Origin: Paenibacillus roseus | Lineage (GTDB): Bacteria > Bacillota > Bacilli > Paenibacillales > Paenibacillaceae | Assembly (NCBI RefSeq): GCF_016424485.1 | Contig: NZ_JAELUP010000016.1 | Location: 1 to 64,000, forward strand | DNA length: 64,000 nt | Direction: 5' to 3' | Shown: in pieces, positions 1 to 8,287 of the stretch | Numbering within the stretch: position 1 is the stretch's first letter | Layout of the letters: every line of letters begins with the position of its first letter | Notes under the pieces: generated by a model | The model's input: the letters and a program-made list of their open reading frames with translations, nothing else | What the model was told of the DNA's origin: nothing | The model's database searches: none | Made by a program: the position numbers and the translations under genes

Positions 1-30
1 CTTCTGGTAACAGAGGCCTTCATTTAACAA

Positions 31-67
31 GTGACATTTTCATAGCACAATTAGAGTGACATTTTCA
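31..67. repeat. Direct repeat of a 12-mer, possible IS end remnant
   Basis: The 12-mer GTGACATTTTCA occurs at 31-42 and again at 56-67, 25 bases apart, and the second copy overlaps the stop codon of the TetR gene. Repeated short words at an element edge are typical of IS21-like ends, and this part of the window is rich in transposon remains, but no transposase is visible at this edge. The IS interpretation is an inference. Confidence 0.35.
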
Positions 68-742
68 CAGACGTTTGACACCTTTTTTTACAAATTGCAG
101 CAGCGCATCCGGGTTTTTAATGGTAAGCAGTCTGAGCACTTTGTCCGCCGTAACGGAGGAAATCTCCTGAAAGCCTGGAATATCGTGAAGAATTAATCCT
201 TCCATTAGCGATACATAAATGAGCGCCAGTTCGAATGGATCGCCGTCTACGATTGTCCCTTCCCGTTGTGCGTCTGCAATGAGCTCCGCCATGGGCTTCA
301 AATTATCGAGAAAACGGGCGCTGACGGCTTCCTTGACTTCCACTGCCACAGCCTCTGACGTTCTGGCATGTTGCAGGATGATCGTAATAGCCCAGCCATT
401 CCTGTACACAAGCCAATCTTCAGTATAACGGTGCAGCTTCATAAGCGGAGACAGTGGCAAATCCCGAATTTGCTCAACAAACTCCCGGTATTCCCGTTGT
501 CCCATCTCTACCAAGGACTTAAATATATGCTCCTTCGATGTGAAATACTTATACACATTTCCCACGCTTAGCCCGGCCGCTGTGGCAATATCGGCGATTT
601 TGGTAGCAGGCAACCCTCTTCTGGCAATAACATGCATGGCCGCCTCCAAAATCTCCTTTTGCCTCCGGCTCCGCAGCTCCTGATCCTTGGCAATATTTCT
701 TGGGGACAACTGCTTTACCTCCTTGCATCTGAGACACGTCAT
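65..742 (-). CDS. TetR/AcrR family transcriptional regulator
   Basis: A 225-aa protein with an N-terminal TetR-type helix-turn-helix at about residues 28-75; the recognition-helix words are AGLSVGNVYKYFTSKE. The rest is an all-helical ligand-binding and dimerisation domain with no motif pointing to a specific ligand. The length is slightly above the usual 190-210 because of about 20 extra N-terminal residues. AAGG lies seven bases before the ATG, a modest ribosome site. It is transcribed away from the carbonic anhydrase gene, with about 430 bases between them, so it may regulate itself or that neighbour, but no operator is evident. The family assignment is firm and the target is unknown. Confidence 0.9.
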   Translation of the reverse strand: MTCLRCKEVKQLSPRNIAKDQELRSRRQKEILEAAMHVIARRGLPATKIADIATAAGLSVGNVYKYFTSKEHIFKSLVEMGQREYREFVEQIRDLPLSPLMKLHRYTEDWLVYRNGWAITIILQHARTSEAVAVEVKEAVSARFLDNLKPMAELIADAQREGTIVDGDPFELALIYVSLMEGLILHDIPGFQEISSVTADKVLRLLTIKNPDALLQFVKKGVKRL

Positions 743-1098
743 CCAGCCTTACAGACTGCTGTGTTCTTGCTGCGCCGCACGATAGCGGTCACATGTATGA
801 TAACAGTCTGGTGAACAACGATCAATCGTCCCGCTGCATTTCATGCGAGGCTGCAAATTTCGGCTGCGCCCGTCTGTGTATATTTATACAAGAAGAAAAA
901 AAGGATAGAAGAGGGATCGATCCTTTTGCACCAAGGCGATACTGCTATTCTTACGAGGCCCGGTACCAGAAAAAATGAGGGAGATTAGTATAAATATAAT
1001 GCCGGAAGAAATGAGCGGATTTCTAGTTTGGCATTCCAATAAATGTAAATTATTGCTCGACAGGAGGGGCACAGCCCGTAAATTCCAGCGGGAAAACG
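743..1098. other. Intergenic stretch without a recognisable gene
   Basis: I see no supported coding region, RNA gene or repeat here. Short open frames on both strands lack ribosome sites and family resemblance. The stretch separates the divergent TetR and carbonic anhydrase genes and probably contains the TetR promoter, which I could not place. Confidence 0.5.
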
Positions 1099-1127
1099 TT
1101 GACGGCGATCAGGAATCTATGAATAAT
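1099..1127 (+). promoter_or_regulatory. Sigma-A type promoter of the carbonic anhydrase gene
   Basis: TTGACG at 1099-1104, a 17-base spacer, then AATAAT at 1122-1127: five of six matches in each box with ideal spacing. It lies 44 bases before the start codon, and a strong ribosome site AGAGGAGG is at 1155-1162. Confidence 0.7.
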
Positions 1128-1170
1128 AGAAACATGGTATTTTGTTTAGGGCAAAGAGGAGGCTTATAAA

Positions 1171-1740
1171 ATGTCAATTATTCCAGATATGATGGCGTTT
1201 AATAAAAAGTTCGTGGAAGAGAAGCAATATGAAGCTTATTTAACAAGCAAGGTGCCTAAGAAAAAGGTAGCCGTACTTACCTGTATGGATACCCGTCTTG
1301 TTGAGTTGCTGCCTCAAGCATTGGATATTAAAAACGGCGATGCCAAATTTATTAAAAATGCAGGTGCGATTCTGACTCAGCCTTTTGGCAGTGCCATGCG
1401 CAGCATTCTGGTGGCGGTGTACGAACTGGGCGCGCGTGAGGTGCTTGTAATCGGGCACCATGGCTGCGGTATGACGAACCTGGATACGGAAGGCATGGTA
1501 CGCAAGTTTGCCGATCACGGGATCGATCCGCTCGCAGTTAAGACACTTGAGAACTCGGGGATTCGCATGGAAAAATTTTTGCGCGGCTTCCCAAGTGCCG
1601 AAGAAGGCGTCATGCACAGTGTCAAAATGATCCGCAAGCATCCGTTATTCCCGAAGGCGGTTCCGGTACATGGCTTTGTCATTGATCCGGAAACGGGCGA
1701 ACTGGAGCTGATTGCCGAGGATTACAGGGAAGAAGAATAA
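1171..1740 (+). CDS. Beta-class carbonic anhydrase (YtiB-like)
   Basis: A 189-aa protein that should interconvert CO2 and bicarbonate in the cytoplasm. Beta-class signatures are plain: CMDTR with zinc ligand Cys38 and catalytic-dyad Asp40/Arg42, then GHHGCGM carrying zinc ligands His96 and Cys99. The length matches the short Bacillus YtiB-like branch. The start is set by AGAGGAGG eight bases before the ATG and by a good promoter upstream. A hairpin terminator follows, so it is probably a single-gene transcript. It could supply bicarbonate for carboxylases. Class assignment is firm; physiological role is inferred. Confidence 0.93.
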   Translation: MSIIPDMMAFNKKFVEEKQYEAYLTSKVPKKKVAVLTCMDTRLVELLPQALDIKNGDAKFIKNAGAILTQPFGSAMRSILVAVYELGAREVLVIGHHGCGMTNLDTEGMVRKFADHGIDPLAVKTLENSGIRMEKFLRGFPSAEEGVMHSVKMIRKHPLFPKAVPVHGFVIDPETGELELIAEDYREEE

Positions 1741-1797
1741 TATAACCTGGAACAACATACAAGCGGCATGCCCTGTAGAGGGTACTGTTTTACAGGA

Positions 1798-1823
1798 GCA
1801 GTCCGAGCAATCGGGCTGCTTTT
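1798..1823 (+). terminator. Rho-independent terminator after carbonic anhydrase
   Basis: Nine-base-pair stem (one G-U pair) closed by a GCAA tetraloop and followed by TTTT. It sits 58 bases after the carbonic anhydrase stop. Confidence 0.8.
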
Positions 1824-1826
1824 GTA

Positions 1827-2339
1827 CTATTCATTTATGTTGGATGGAGGTAACGAAGGTAGTCCGGTTAATTGGTTTATTAACTGAAAAAGTTTGTCAT
1901 CTCCTCCCCATCCTAAAAGCTGTTCATTCTCTAGCCCTACATTTGCGAATTGGAATTCTAATAGAACTTCTGATTTAGATGTTTTAACTTTGTATTGTAA
2001 AATTAGTATGGGTAGATTACCTTCAATGGAATTATGGGATTTTATCATTCTGTTCCACAAAGACTTTTTTATAAAATAGTTTTGATTAACTACTTCTATA
2101 CTATCGATTTCAATTTCTTGTTTTGTATAGGGAGCCAATTGTTTTCTTAAATCATTCTTGAAGAAATATTCAGCTTGTGCTATAGCTTCTTTTTTGGGCA
2201 TGTATTCTAACCCTAAAATATAGCGTGATACAGCAGTACCGTTTTCTCTGTCTGTCAAGGTCGAGTAACTGTAATAAAACACAAATACGAGCAGGAGTAT
2301 AACAACTGGTTTTCGTAATTTGTTTTTTGAGGGGAGGAT
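1827..2339 (-). CDS. Hypothetical secreted or anchored protein with apparent ATC start
   Basis: No family recognised. A canonical-start reading begins at a GTG (2282), but that codon lies inside a hydrophobic segment. The same frame stays open upstream through a basic stretch and VVILLLVFVF, a typical signal or membrane anchor, as far as an ATC codon at 2339-2337. A good ribosome site, AAAGGAG, lies nine bases before that ATC. No ATG, GTG or TTG exists in frame between the upstream stop and the GTG. Read from the ATC the product is 170 aa. Either an unusual start codon is used or the start has mutated and the gene is silent. AT-rich, unlike the neighbouring carbonic anhydrase gene. Confidence 0.5.
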   Translation of the reverse strand: MLPSKNKLRKPVVILLLVFVFYYSYSTLTDRENGTAVSRYILGLEYMPKKEAIAQAEYFFKNDLRKQLAPYTKQEIEIDSIEVVNQNYFIKKSLWNRMIKSHNSIEGNLPILILQYKVKTSKSEVLLEFQFANVGLENEQLLGWGGDDKLFQLINQLTGLPSLPPSNINE

Positions 2340-2362
2340 TTTAACGCACTCCTTTGTTAGAA

Positions 2363-2388
2363 GGGTACTCCTTATTTAAGAAGTACCC
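2363..2388. repeat. Inverted repeat upstream of the hypothetical gene
   Basis: GGGTACT and AGTACCC flank an inner CTTA/TAAG stem, giving 7+4 base pairs with one mismatch and a two-base loop. It lies just upstream, on the minus strand, of the ribosome site of the hypothetical gene. No T run follows on the minus strand, so an operator or leader hairpin is more likely than a terminator. Confidence 0.4.
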
Positions 2389-2404
2389 TGGAATAATTAA
2401 AACT

Positions 2405-3270
2405 TGTAGCTTCTATGTCCCTCTGCACTATTGAGTTGCGGGCTGTAGGTTGGCAGGAACACACAGGTTAATCGCGGGTGCTCCGCCACAAACGACTGAA
2501 GCGATTTGGCATGGTGAATGTGAGCGTTATCTAGCAAGCCGTCAGCATTGGATACAAAAAGGCAAAAATTTTCGGCGGTGCATTGTTCATCTTCTCGCCA
2601 GACGATCTGGCCGATGTCACAATGAACGGTCTACAGGCGCTTCACTTCACGATGTTACCTGTCGTTTGGACGATGTGCTGCTTTACTTTTTCAAACCATG
2701 CTCGTTGCAGGGCCGATTAGTCGCGGATCTTACTTTAGTCCTCGAACAAAAGATGACGAATTTCGCCAGTTTCACCCCTTTTAACGAGGGGCACGTTTCT
2801 TCGACAAAGCTTTGCTGTTTCGCGGCATCGACCGCGGCTACTGTATACGTTGGTTTGGTGTAGCTCATATTCATCCGCTCTATTAATTTGGAGTTGCCAC
2901 GCAACGAATAATGGAAGCCATAGTGACGTTCGCTATACTTCGAGATCAGTTGCAGCGTCCAATTAAACTTCGCGATAAAACCTACGTTAGCGGGAATTCA
3001 TAATGACTTGTTTCCACGCGTCCAGATGCTCTTTTGTAAGACCCGATGATTTTTTAGGAGGCGACTGGATGACCACTCTTTCTATACTAGTAGGGTAACC
3101 CTTCGCAGTGTTTTCTCGAAAAGATATATCATTCGCGATATCTCTTTGACGGGAATACTCATCCGGCGGAGCCAAATCGTTTGAAGGCGTTCATTCATGC
3201 GACGGTTGTCGTAACTCGAGAGTTCATAGAATAATGATTTTACAATATACGGTTTTGCTCTCTCTTTCAA
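2405..3270 (-). pseudogene. IS630-family transposase remnant
   Basis: The minus strand carries pieces of an IS630-type transposase in shifting frames. Near 3080-3220 is the N-terminal helix-turn-helix region (words RLQTIWLRRM and VKEISRMI). At 2683-2904 comes SLRGNSKLIERMNMSYTKPT, the conserved middle. At about 2430-2550 the DDE core reads LLDNAHIHHAKS followed by VFLPTYSPQLN. At least two frameshifts and stops separate the pieces, and the C-terminal part after the final catalytic region is missing. Intact members are about 340 aa, so this copy is dead. Confidence 0.8.
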
Positions 3271-3308
3271 GAGAATTATTTCAACTATCTATTTCTGAAT
3301 ATATAGAA

Positions 3309-3386
3309 ATGAGTCAACAAGTTAAGGCAAAGAAAGCTGGAGTAAACGAAAATCAACAAATTAGTACAGCAGTGAACAAAAAATAG
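3309..3386 (+). pseudogene. Possible 3' fragment of an interrupted gene
   Basis: An open frame that is already running inside the IS630 remnant's left edge reads through a polar, lysine and glutamine-rich stretch and stops at 3384-3386. From the internal ATG it would give only 25 residues (MSQQVKAKKAGVNENQQIST and five more), and no ribosome site precedes it. The codon pattern looks like a real coding tail, so I read it as the end of a gene cut by the transposon. Weak evidence. Confidence 0.25.
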
Positions 3387-3642
3387 AAATAAGACCTAAT
3401 TAACTACATGAAACATCAAATTCATACATGATATTGATACAAAAGAATTATATACATAAATTATATAAATAAGGTAAATTTGGTATATTAATTTCATTCT
3501 GAATCCGTGAAAAGATTTGAACACCAACAAAAAAACGAAACATTACATGGACATGAATGAGATTACAGGAATCTGTCCGTCCTAAGTTTGGCTGCGGGGC
3601 AGATGCAAACAGAGCGTTCCTCTCAAGGCCACGCTGCAGGTG

Positions 3643-3949
3643 TTATGCGTGTCTCAGGAATAAGACAGTTTGGAATGACATGGGCCGGAACGTTGGAAAC
3701 CACGGACTACAGAATGCCGAAGCGCAGCTTCATTCTGCGCGCATGCTTCCCCATACGCGAGGCCAGCCAAATCAAGTTTTTAATGATGGTTCTTACTCAG
3801 CGGCGCGTCACTCCCGTTTTCACCGGCGCATCGGGCGCTTGAAGCGAGATTTGACCAATCGCCCAGAGCACCAAATCATTGGTGACGAATTTGCCGGAGG
3901 ATCCCAGATTCAAATCCGTTTTGAGTTCGCTATGGAAGTGCTCGTTCAT
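3643..3949 (-). pseudogene. IS1380-family transposase C-terminal remnant
   Basis: Translating the minus strand from 3949 gives NEHFHSELKTD, then GKFVTNDLVL, DAPVKTGVTRR, an in-frame stop, then VRTIIKNLIWLASRMGKHAR and RRMKLRFG. A shift of frame then leads to PWFPTFRPM and a stop at 3643-3645. The order of these words matches the C-terminal end of IS1380-type transposases. The stop and frameshift show it is not functional. Its N-terminal two thirds are absent. Confidence 0.65.
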
Positions 3950-4153
3950 TGAGAAGACAACTCTTGTTTGTGGTAGTGATTGTTAGACAGCTTTACTTTG
4001 CCAAACGAAGCGGTGTTTTCTATTTCTGTCAAGACAACAACCCAATTGAATTCAAACCTAAGCTAAACGTACTTTTGAGCTGATTTTGACTCTGCGAAAG
4101 TTGAGCTATTGATCTTGAAAAAGAAATAATCTTTAATTAATGGAGGAGTTAAC

Positions 4154-4825
4154 ATGTTGAAGAGATTTGGAATTGTTCTCATTTTATCATTTATTTCAGT
4201 CTTGTCATTTACAACTTCTGCTAGTGCTTTGGTTAATTACGGTAATGTCTCTGGCTGGATGGCATCCACATCTGTTAGCAAAATTGGATTTTTTTCCGCT
4301 TCAGATATAAAATTGTATATAACTAAGAATTCAAATTGGCTTATGACTGACACAAATTTCTCTACTTATATTACTCATGCTATTGATTCTTGGCACTCTG
4401 TTGTAAACAAAACAACAAGTACAGGAACTTCTTCAAATTTTGTAAAAAGTTTTAATGGAATAGGAAGAAGTGACGCGAATTCACTGAGTATCCCATCTAA
4501 TGTATTGGGTCTTAATACTTGGACTGCTTCTACTTATTACGGGTATGGAAAAGCATATGGAACTCATAATTTTGATGTTTATACAATACAAAAATCTGTA
4601 ACATATTTGATATGGAGTACGTCTGGTGCAGGTAAGACAAGTGATTTTACTGCAAATCAATGGAAGAATGTTTTTGCACATGAATATGGTCATGGCCTAG
4701 GATACTATGGACATAGCGCAAACTCGACTAAGGATTTAATGTGGGAGGATACTAGCTCATACAGTGACTGGGGAACAATTAGTCCAACCCAGTATGATAA
4801 AGGACATATGGGCATCGTTTACTAA
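4154..4825 (+). CDS. Secreted metzincin-like zinc metalloprotease
   Basis: A 223-aa protein with a signal peptide (about residues 1-26, ending in SASA) and a zinc-protease helix near the C-terminus: His176-Glu177-Tyr-Gly-His180, then GLGYYGH, followed by a possible Met-turn (DLMW, Met196). Canonical metzincins read HExxHxxGxxH; here the third histidine (His187) is one residue later than that spacing. Predicted role: extracellular peptide hydrolysis. The ribosome site GGAGGAG is close to the ATG. The gene is distinctly AT-rich compared with the rest of the window and is followed 20 bases later by a partner gene, both signs of a transferred pair. Substrate unknown. Confidence 0.75.
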   Translation: MLKRFGIVLILSFISVLSFTTSASALVNYGNVSGWMASTSVSKIGFFSASDIKLYITKNSNWLMTDTNFSTYITHAIDSWHSVVNKTTSTGTSSNFVKSFNGIGRSDANSLSIPSNVLGLNTWTASTYYGYGKAYGTHNFDVYTIQKSVTYLIWSTSGAGKTSDFTANQWKNVFAHEYGHGLGYYGHSANSTKDLMWEDTSSYSDWGTISPTQYDKGHMGIVY

Positions 4826-4845
4826 AACTAAGGAGGGTGACGAAA

Positions 4846-5460
4846 GTGAGTTCAAAAAAAATATTAATAGCCTTATCAGGGACAGCAGTCTTGGGGGCAT
4901 TTCTTTTATATGCTAATGGGTTTGGGAACAACGAAAGTAATTCTAATGATTCTGATTTACGTGCAAATGATTTGGTTATTGTTAAAACGGATGAGAAAAT
5001 TTCTATTCCGGAAGGTGCAATAGCTGCAGAAGGGATTGTTTCCGATACTTCACAGTCCATTGAGGAAATGAGTATTAAATCAGATTTGATTATTAAAGGT
5101 AGGGTTGTTAGCCAAGAACAATTTAGCAGTATCGTTACGCACTCAACTATTGAAATTATTGAGCAATGGAAAGGGAACTCGGATACTGAAACAGTAATTG
5201 TATATCAACTTTCTGACGAGACACTGGAACTCGATAAACAATATATTCTTTTCTTAGGAAAGCAGGAGGAGGAGAAGGAGAACTCATACTATATTAAGGG
5301 TGGGCATCAAGGGGATTTATTAATAGATAATGGGGATTTAATAAGTCATAGCTCAATAATTTCAAATGAATTAATCAACTTGGCATCTGAAAAGTCAAGG
5401 AGTTCTCGTGAATCATCAGTTGAAGAAAAACTGAAACTGTTAATTACACAAAGTAATTGA
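4846..5460 (+). CDS. Hypothetical exported protein paired with the metalloprotease
   Basis: A 204-aa protein with a basic N-terminus and one hydrophobic segment (about residues 5-24), so secreted or membrane-anchored. The rest is acidic and hydrophilic; the central part (IIKGRVVSQEQF to ILFLGKQ) alternates as expected for beta strands. I chose the GTG at 4846 because the ribosome site AAGGAGG at 4830-4836 is nine bases before it, while the GTG at 4837 abuts that site. It sits 20 bases after the metalloprotease stop and shares its AT richness, so the two are probably one operon. It may be a chaperone, inhibitor or substrate partner. No family recognised. Confidence 0.6.
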   Translation: MSSKKILIALSGTAVLGAFLLYANGFGNNESNSNDSDLRANDLVIVKTDEKISIPEGAIAAEGIVSDTSQSIEEMSIKSDLIIKGRVVSQEQFSSIVTHSTIEIIEQWKGNSDTETVIVYQLSDETLELDKQYILFLGKQEEEKENSYYIKGGHQGDLLIDNGDLISHSSIISNELINLASEKSRSSRESSVEEKLKLLITQSN

Positions 5461-5750
5461 TAAAATTTGATTTTTAAATAGTATTTTATAGTCATTGTCT
5501 GTAGTCCCTCGTGATGAATTTGGCACGCCGCTTGCGGCTTCTTTCTTCTTCATTTTCAACATGCTGCTAAATCCTGCCGCCTACATTATTTTTGCTCTGT
5601 AGTGTTTCGTCCAGCACGCCCTGAATCCAGGAGTTAGGCACTTGCATGGAAAAGTTTGCAATCGGGCCATAAACGTTTAAAATATAAGTAATGGAGCCGC
5701 AAGCTCTGCTCGTTGTGGCGAAACATCCTGGAATGAAGGGGACGATTCAT

Positions 5751-6050
5751 ATGAACGCAAGACTGGATCAATTGGAGAAAAGATTGGACGCACAGCATCA
5801 CCGGGATTTATTCCTGCAGACGAAGCATACCCTGAAAGCCCTGGACGATCTTGCAGAGCAGCATCGGCGTTTTACCTCTATGCAGGCTATCAGCGGGGTT
5901 AAGATTGTTGGCAGTGAAGAATCTCTGTTCTATGAGACGATTGCCGAGGCTAAGGAGCAGATTGTGGTGACTCTGGAGAGAACCTTAAGCGATCTGGAGC
6001 ATAAAGGCGATAAAAATTATGACAAGAACTTCAAGGATGGCGTTGAGTAG
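5751..6050 (+). CDS. Small hypothetical helical protein
   Basis: A 99-aa cytoplasmic protein, charged and almost entirely helical (MNARLDQLEKRLDAQHHRDL at the start), probably a short coiled coil. The ATG at 5751 is preferred over an upstream in-frame ATG at 5691 because GAAGGGG lies eight bases before it. A strong bidirectional hairpin terminator follows. No family recognised. Between the previous gene and this one, around 5515-5600, a short open stretch rich in hydrophobic residues suggests a gene remnant, but it lacks a start. Confidence 0.55.
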   Translation: MNARLDQLEKRLDAQHHRDLFLQTKHTLKALDDLAEQHRRFTSMQAISGVKIVGSEESLFYETIAEAKEQIVVTLERTLSDLEHKGDKNYDKNFKDGVE

Positions 6051-6090
6051 CAACCGGCAGCACAATTAACGTCGTTACTTACCCTGACAT

Positions 6091-6124
6091 AAAAAGGAGC
6101 ACCCCTTGCGAAGGTGCTCCTTTT
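6091..6124. terminator. Bidirectional rho-independent terminator
   Basis: AAAAGGAGCACC and GGTGCTCCTTTT form a perfect 12-bp stem with a nine-base loop. A and T runs on the two sides allow termination in both directions. Confidence 0.85.
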
Positions 6125-6300
6125 ATATTGTGCACGATATAGGCAATAACCTAGCCTATGTAGACCAAATGAAGCGAATGGGAAGCACCGGCTAGATTAC
6201 TCTCGCAGTGTCGGAAGAGCGCAATATTTCAACGCTCTTGTTATAAACGAAGCTTCAAGATTCGTTTGAAATGGATATCTCTTTTATTCATCAGAACAAA

Positions 6301-6340
6301 GATAAAGTAGCCGCTGAGAACTCTCGGTAGCTACTTTATC
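6301..6340 (-). terminator. Hairpin downstream of the DUF3238-like gene
   Basis: GATAAAGTAGC and GCTACTTTATC form a perfect 11-bp stem with an 18-base loop, 20 bases beyond the minus-strand gene end at 6360. The T tract after it on the minus strand is short, so it may act as terminator or 3' stabiliser. Confidence 0.6.
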
Positions 6341-6359
6341 GATGATCGCATAACTGTTT

Positions 6360-6992
6360 TTAACCAGCGTGGTTTACGGTAACATCCATCGGCGGAAAGA
6401 GCGCGAGGAGGTCTTTCCCTTGAGCAGGGCCATCCCAATTATACACCGTGGCCCAAGGGCTGCCATTTACCTTTTTGTAAACCTCATAGCAAGGAAAGCC
6501 GTCATGAGCTCCTTCGACTTGGACAAGACCTGTGCTGTACACCGTTATTTTGAAGTCGTAATCAATGTCTGGAGCGTACCATTGAAACGGCTCGGAAACG
6601 GCGCCTGTAAGCTTAAAAACGAACTTTCCCGGATTTCCAGAGGCATCTTTGCCGGTATTGCTTACTTCCTTATAAACCATTCCAGAATCCGATGCCTGGC
6701 GGCTCGTAATTGTTTCGCGCGGAGGAACAAGGTTCTTCTCCAGAGTCTTCTTGTACGAGATACCAGTGTTCTTATAAGGGTATGCCGCAGTCATTTTGCC
6801 GGTTGTGTCGTTGATTGTGATGTTAACTTGTTGTGCTAGGCGAAAGTTAGGCGAATCTGGATTAAACCCATTAGTCCCGCCGCGTTGGGCGGGTGTGCCA
6901 TCACCTTTGTACCAGGTAGTGAGTGAAGGTGTGTTAGAAAATTGAATCCAATCAAATGGTAACCATACCGCAACCCGAACTGCTACGTTCAT
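6360..6992 (-). CDS. Hypothetical protein resembling DUF3238
   Basis: A 210-aa protein without a signal peptide, rich in aromatic residues and predicted beta strands. The opening MNVAVRVAVWLPFDWI followed by WYKGDGTPAQRGGTNGF resembles the start of DUF3238 proteins found in Bacillus and Paenibacillus, whose function is unknown. GGGAG lies ten bases before the ATG. It follows another minus-strand gene, with an imperfect hairpin between them. The family match is from memory of the pattern and is tentative. Confidence 0.55.
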   Translation of the reverse strand: MNVAVRVAVWLPFDWIQFSNTPSLTTWYKGDGTPAQRGGTNGFNPDSPNFRLAQQVNITINDTTGKMTAAYPYKNTGISYKKTLEKNLVPPRETITSRQASDSGMVYKEVSNTGKDASGNPGKFVFKLTGAVSEPFQWYAPDIDYDFKITVYSTGLVQVEGAHDGFPCYEVYKKVNGSPWATVYNWDGPAQGKDLLALFPPMDVTVNHAG

Positions 6993-7033
6993 AATAATAA
7001 ACTCCCAAAAATAATGTAGTGACTCAGGGACTA

Positions 7034-7062
7034 GGTTTAAGGGATCCCTGTTCTCTTAAACC
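7034..7062 (-). terminator. Hairpin between two minus-strand hypothetical genes
   Basis: GGTTTAAG and CTTAAACC form an 8-bp stem about 55-80 bases after the end of the membrane-protein gene (7117). Outer GTGAC/GTCAC words extend the symmetry. There is no clear T run, so termination is only plausible. Confidence 0.4.
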
Positions 7063-7116
7063 GTATTCGTCACTCATTATTAAGGGAGTTCTCTAGCATA
7101 TTTTCACAACAGTATT

Positions 7117-7773
7117 CTACTTTTTCTTTCGTATCCAAAATCTACATAACATAACTAGTCCGATTAACGCCATTGCTAATCCAATTATGCACAATATCAT
7201 GGGGATCATTAATGCGCTAACACTTCCAGATGCGTACCCAATGTCAGATTCATATCCCATCATAGGATTACTGCTTAACTTAATCAACAGGGTGTCAAGG
7301 TAATCCTGTGATTTCTGATCAATGCTAATGTGTCGGACTTCATATCTTTGATCTTGATCTAGGTAATAGATTGTCCAGTTCTTTTGTGCGGCAGTCATTA
7401 CGACAATAGCGGTTTTGTCATTTGCATCTGTGCTCTGACTGTTTTCATGAATATTGAATACGGCGATCCATACTCCTTTTGCATAGGTTAAGTTGTTCGT
7501 AGCGTTTTCTGCAAAAATCGGATCACCTAATTTCACATTATTTAATACCAACTGCAAAAAGGCCCCTGATTCTTTAGTATCTTCAATAATTTCTATTCGA
7601 TTGTTGTTCAACTCGATACGATTATTCACCAGATCCTTATTAGACACAGTATAAAGTTGAGTAAGCTCTTTTATAATGCTGTTTTCTTTGTAATATAAGT
7701 ATATAGGATTCAGTGTTCCAACAATTATTAAAATACCAATTACCAACAAAATAGTGCTACTTATCTTTTTCAT
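7117..7773 (-). CDS. Hypothetical membrane protein with two TM segments
   Basis: A 218-aa protein with one TM helix at each end (about residues 6-27 and 183-211) and a 150-residue hydrophilic middle that should lie outside the cell. The C-terminus is basic (WIRKKK), fitting a cytoplasmic tail. The ribosome site AAGGTGGGA precedes the ATG. The gene is AT-rich like others in this accessory zone. No family recognised, and nothing in its neighbours gives its role. Confidence 0.6.
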   Translation of the reverse strand: MKKISSTILLVIGILIIVGTLNPIYLYYKENSIIKELTQLYTVSNKDLVNNRIELNNNRIEIIEDTKESGAFLQLVLNNVKLGDPIFAENATNNLTYAKGVWIAVFNIHENSQSTDANDKTAIVVMTAAQKNWTIYYLDQDQRYEVRHISIDQKSQDYLDTLLIKLSSNPMMGYESDIGYASGSVSALMIPMILCIIGLAMALIGLVMLCRFWIRKKK

Positions 7774-7955
7774 ATCTTCCCACCTTATTTGTTTTACATT
7801 TGTTGCAAAGCGGTGAGACGGACTTGTAATTCCGCCATAGCGAAGTGTCTACGTTATGAGCATTTTTCCTTTTTATCCAGTATACAACAATTCAACAATT
7901 TGAGTGCTGACACAGTATTGAAATTTGTTTTACAGAAACTGTGCTCGTTTTGCAG

Positions 7956-7982
7956 GGCTCTCCAGTCGGAGGGTCTTTTTTG
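7956..7982 (+). terminator. Rho-independent terminator without an obvious upstream gene
   Basis: An eight-pair stem (GGCTCTCC with GGAGGGTC, including G-U pairs) with an AGTC loop, followed by six or more Ts. No plus-strand gene is apparent in 7790-7950, so it may end a small RNA or be a leftover of a lost gene. Confidence 0.5.
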
Positions 7983-8033
7983 TATGGTAAAGAATAAAAC
8001 GATGAGCTATTTAAGCCACGGCGATCGTTTCTT

Positions 8034-8190
8034 GTACGTCCGGAGTGGGCGTCATCTATAGGGTGAAAGTCTGAAGTGGGGGATGGCAAGCGCCTACACA
8101 AGCCAAGAGAGCATAGGTGCCGTTGCGAGGCGGAAAGATGACATATTTAACTGGCAGGGCTTCGGAATATGCGAGGTGTTAAGGTTAAAA
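8034..8190 (+). mobile_element. Group II intron 5' domain remnant
   Basis: The stretch beginning GTACGTCC (intact introns start GTGCG) and containing GGGTGAAAGTC resembles the 5' end and domain I of bacterial group II introns. The call is supported by a reverse-transcriptase remnant and an intron 3' end on the same strand about 1 kb downstream. The first bases deviate from the consensus, as expected for a decayed copy. Exact boundaries are uncertain. Confidence 0.5.
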
Positions 8191-8202
8191 ACGGAAAAAA
8201 AG

Positions 8203-8214
8203 GAACAAATGTTC
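8203..8214. promoter_or_regulatory. Candidate LexA (SOS) box before the split sigma genes
   Basis: GAACAAATGTTC is a perfect 12-bp palindrome. Against the Bacillus LexA consensus CGAACRNRYGTTYG it matches 12 of 14 positions, failing only at the outermost bases. It is 74 bases before the TTG start of the sigma-like gene. A matching promoter could not be placed with confidence. Confidence 0.5.
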
Positions 8215-8287
8215 TTATTTTGTTGTAATTTGTTACTTTTAATCACCCTACAGGTAGAGCCTGGTAAATCGAAGGGGGAATATAATT

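Noticed and set aside
3557..3952. 131-codon plus-strand frame
   Set aside because: The opposite strand translates into recognisable IS1380 transposase C-terminal words, so this frame is a shadow of that remnant.
4109..4137. Promoter TTGATC-N17-TTTAAT before the metalloprotease
   Set aside because: Boxes fit, but transcription would begin at the ribosome site itself, leaving no usable leader; the true promoter was not found.
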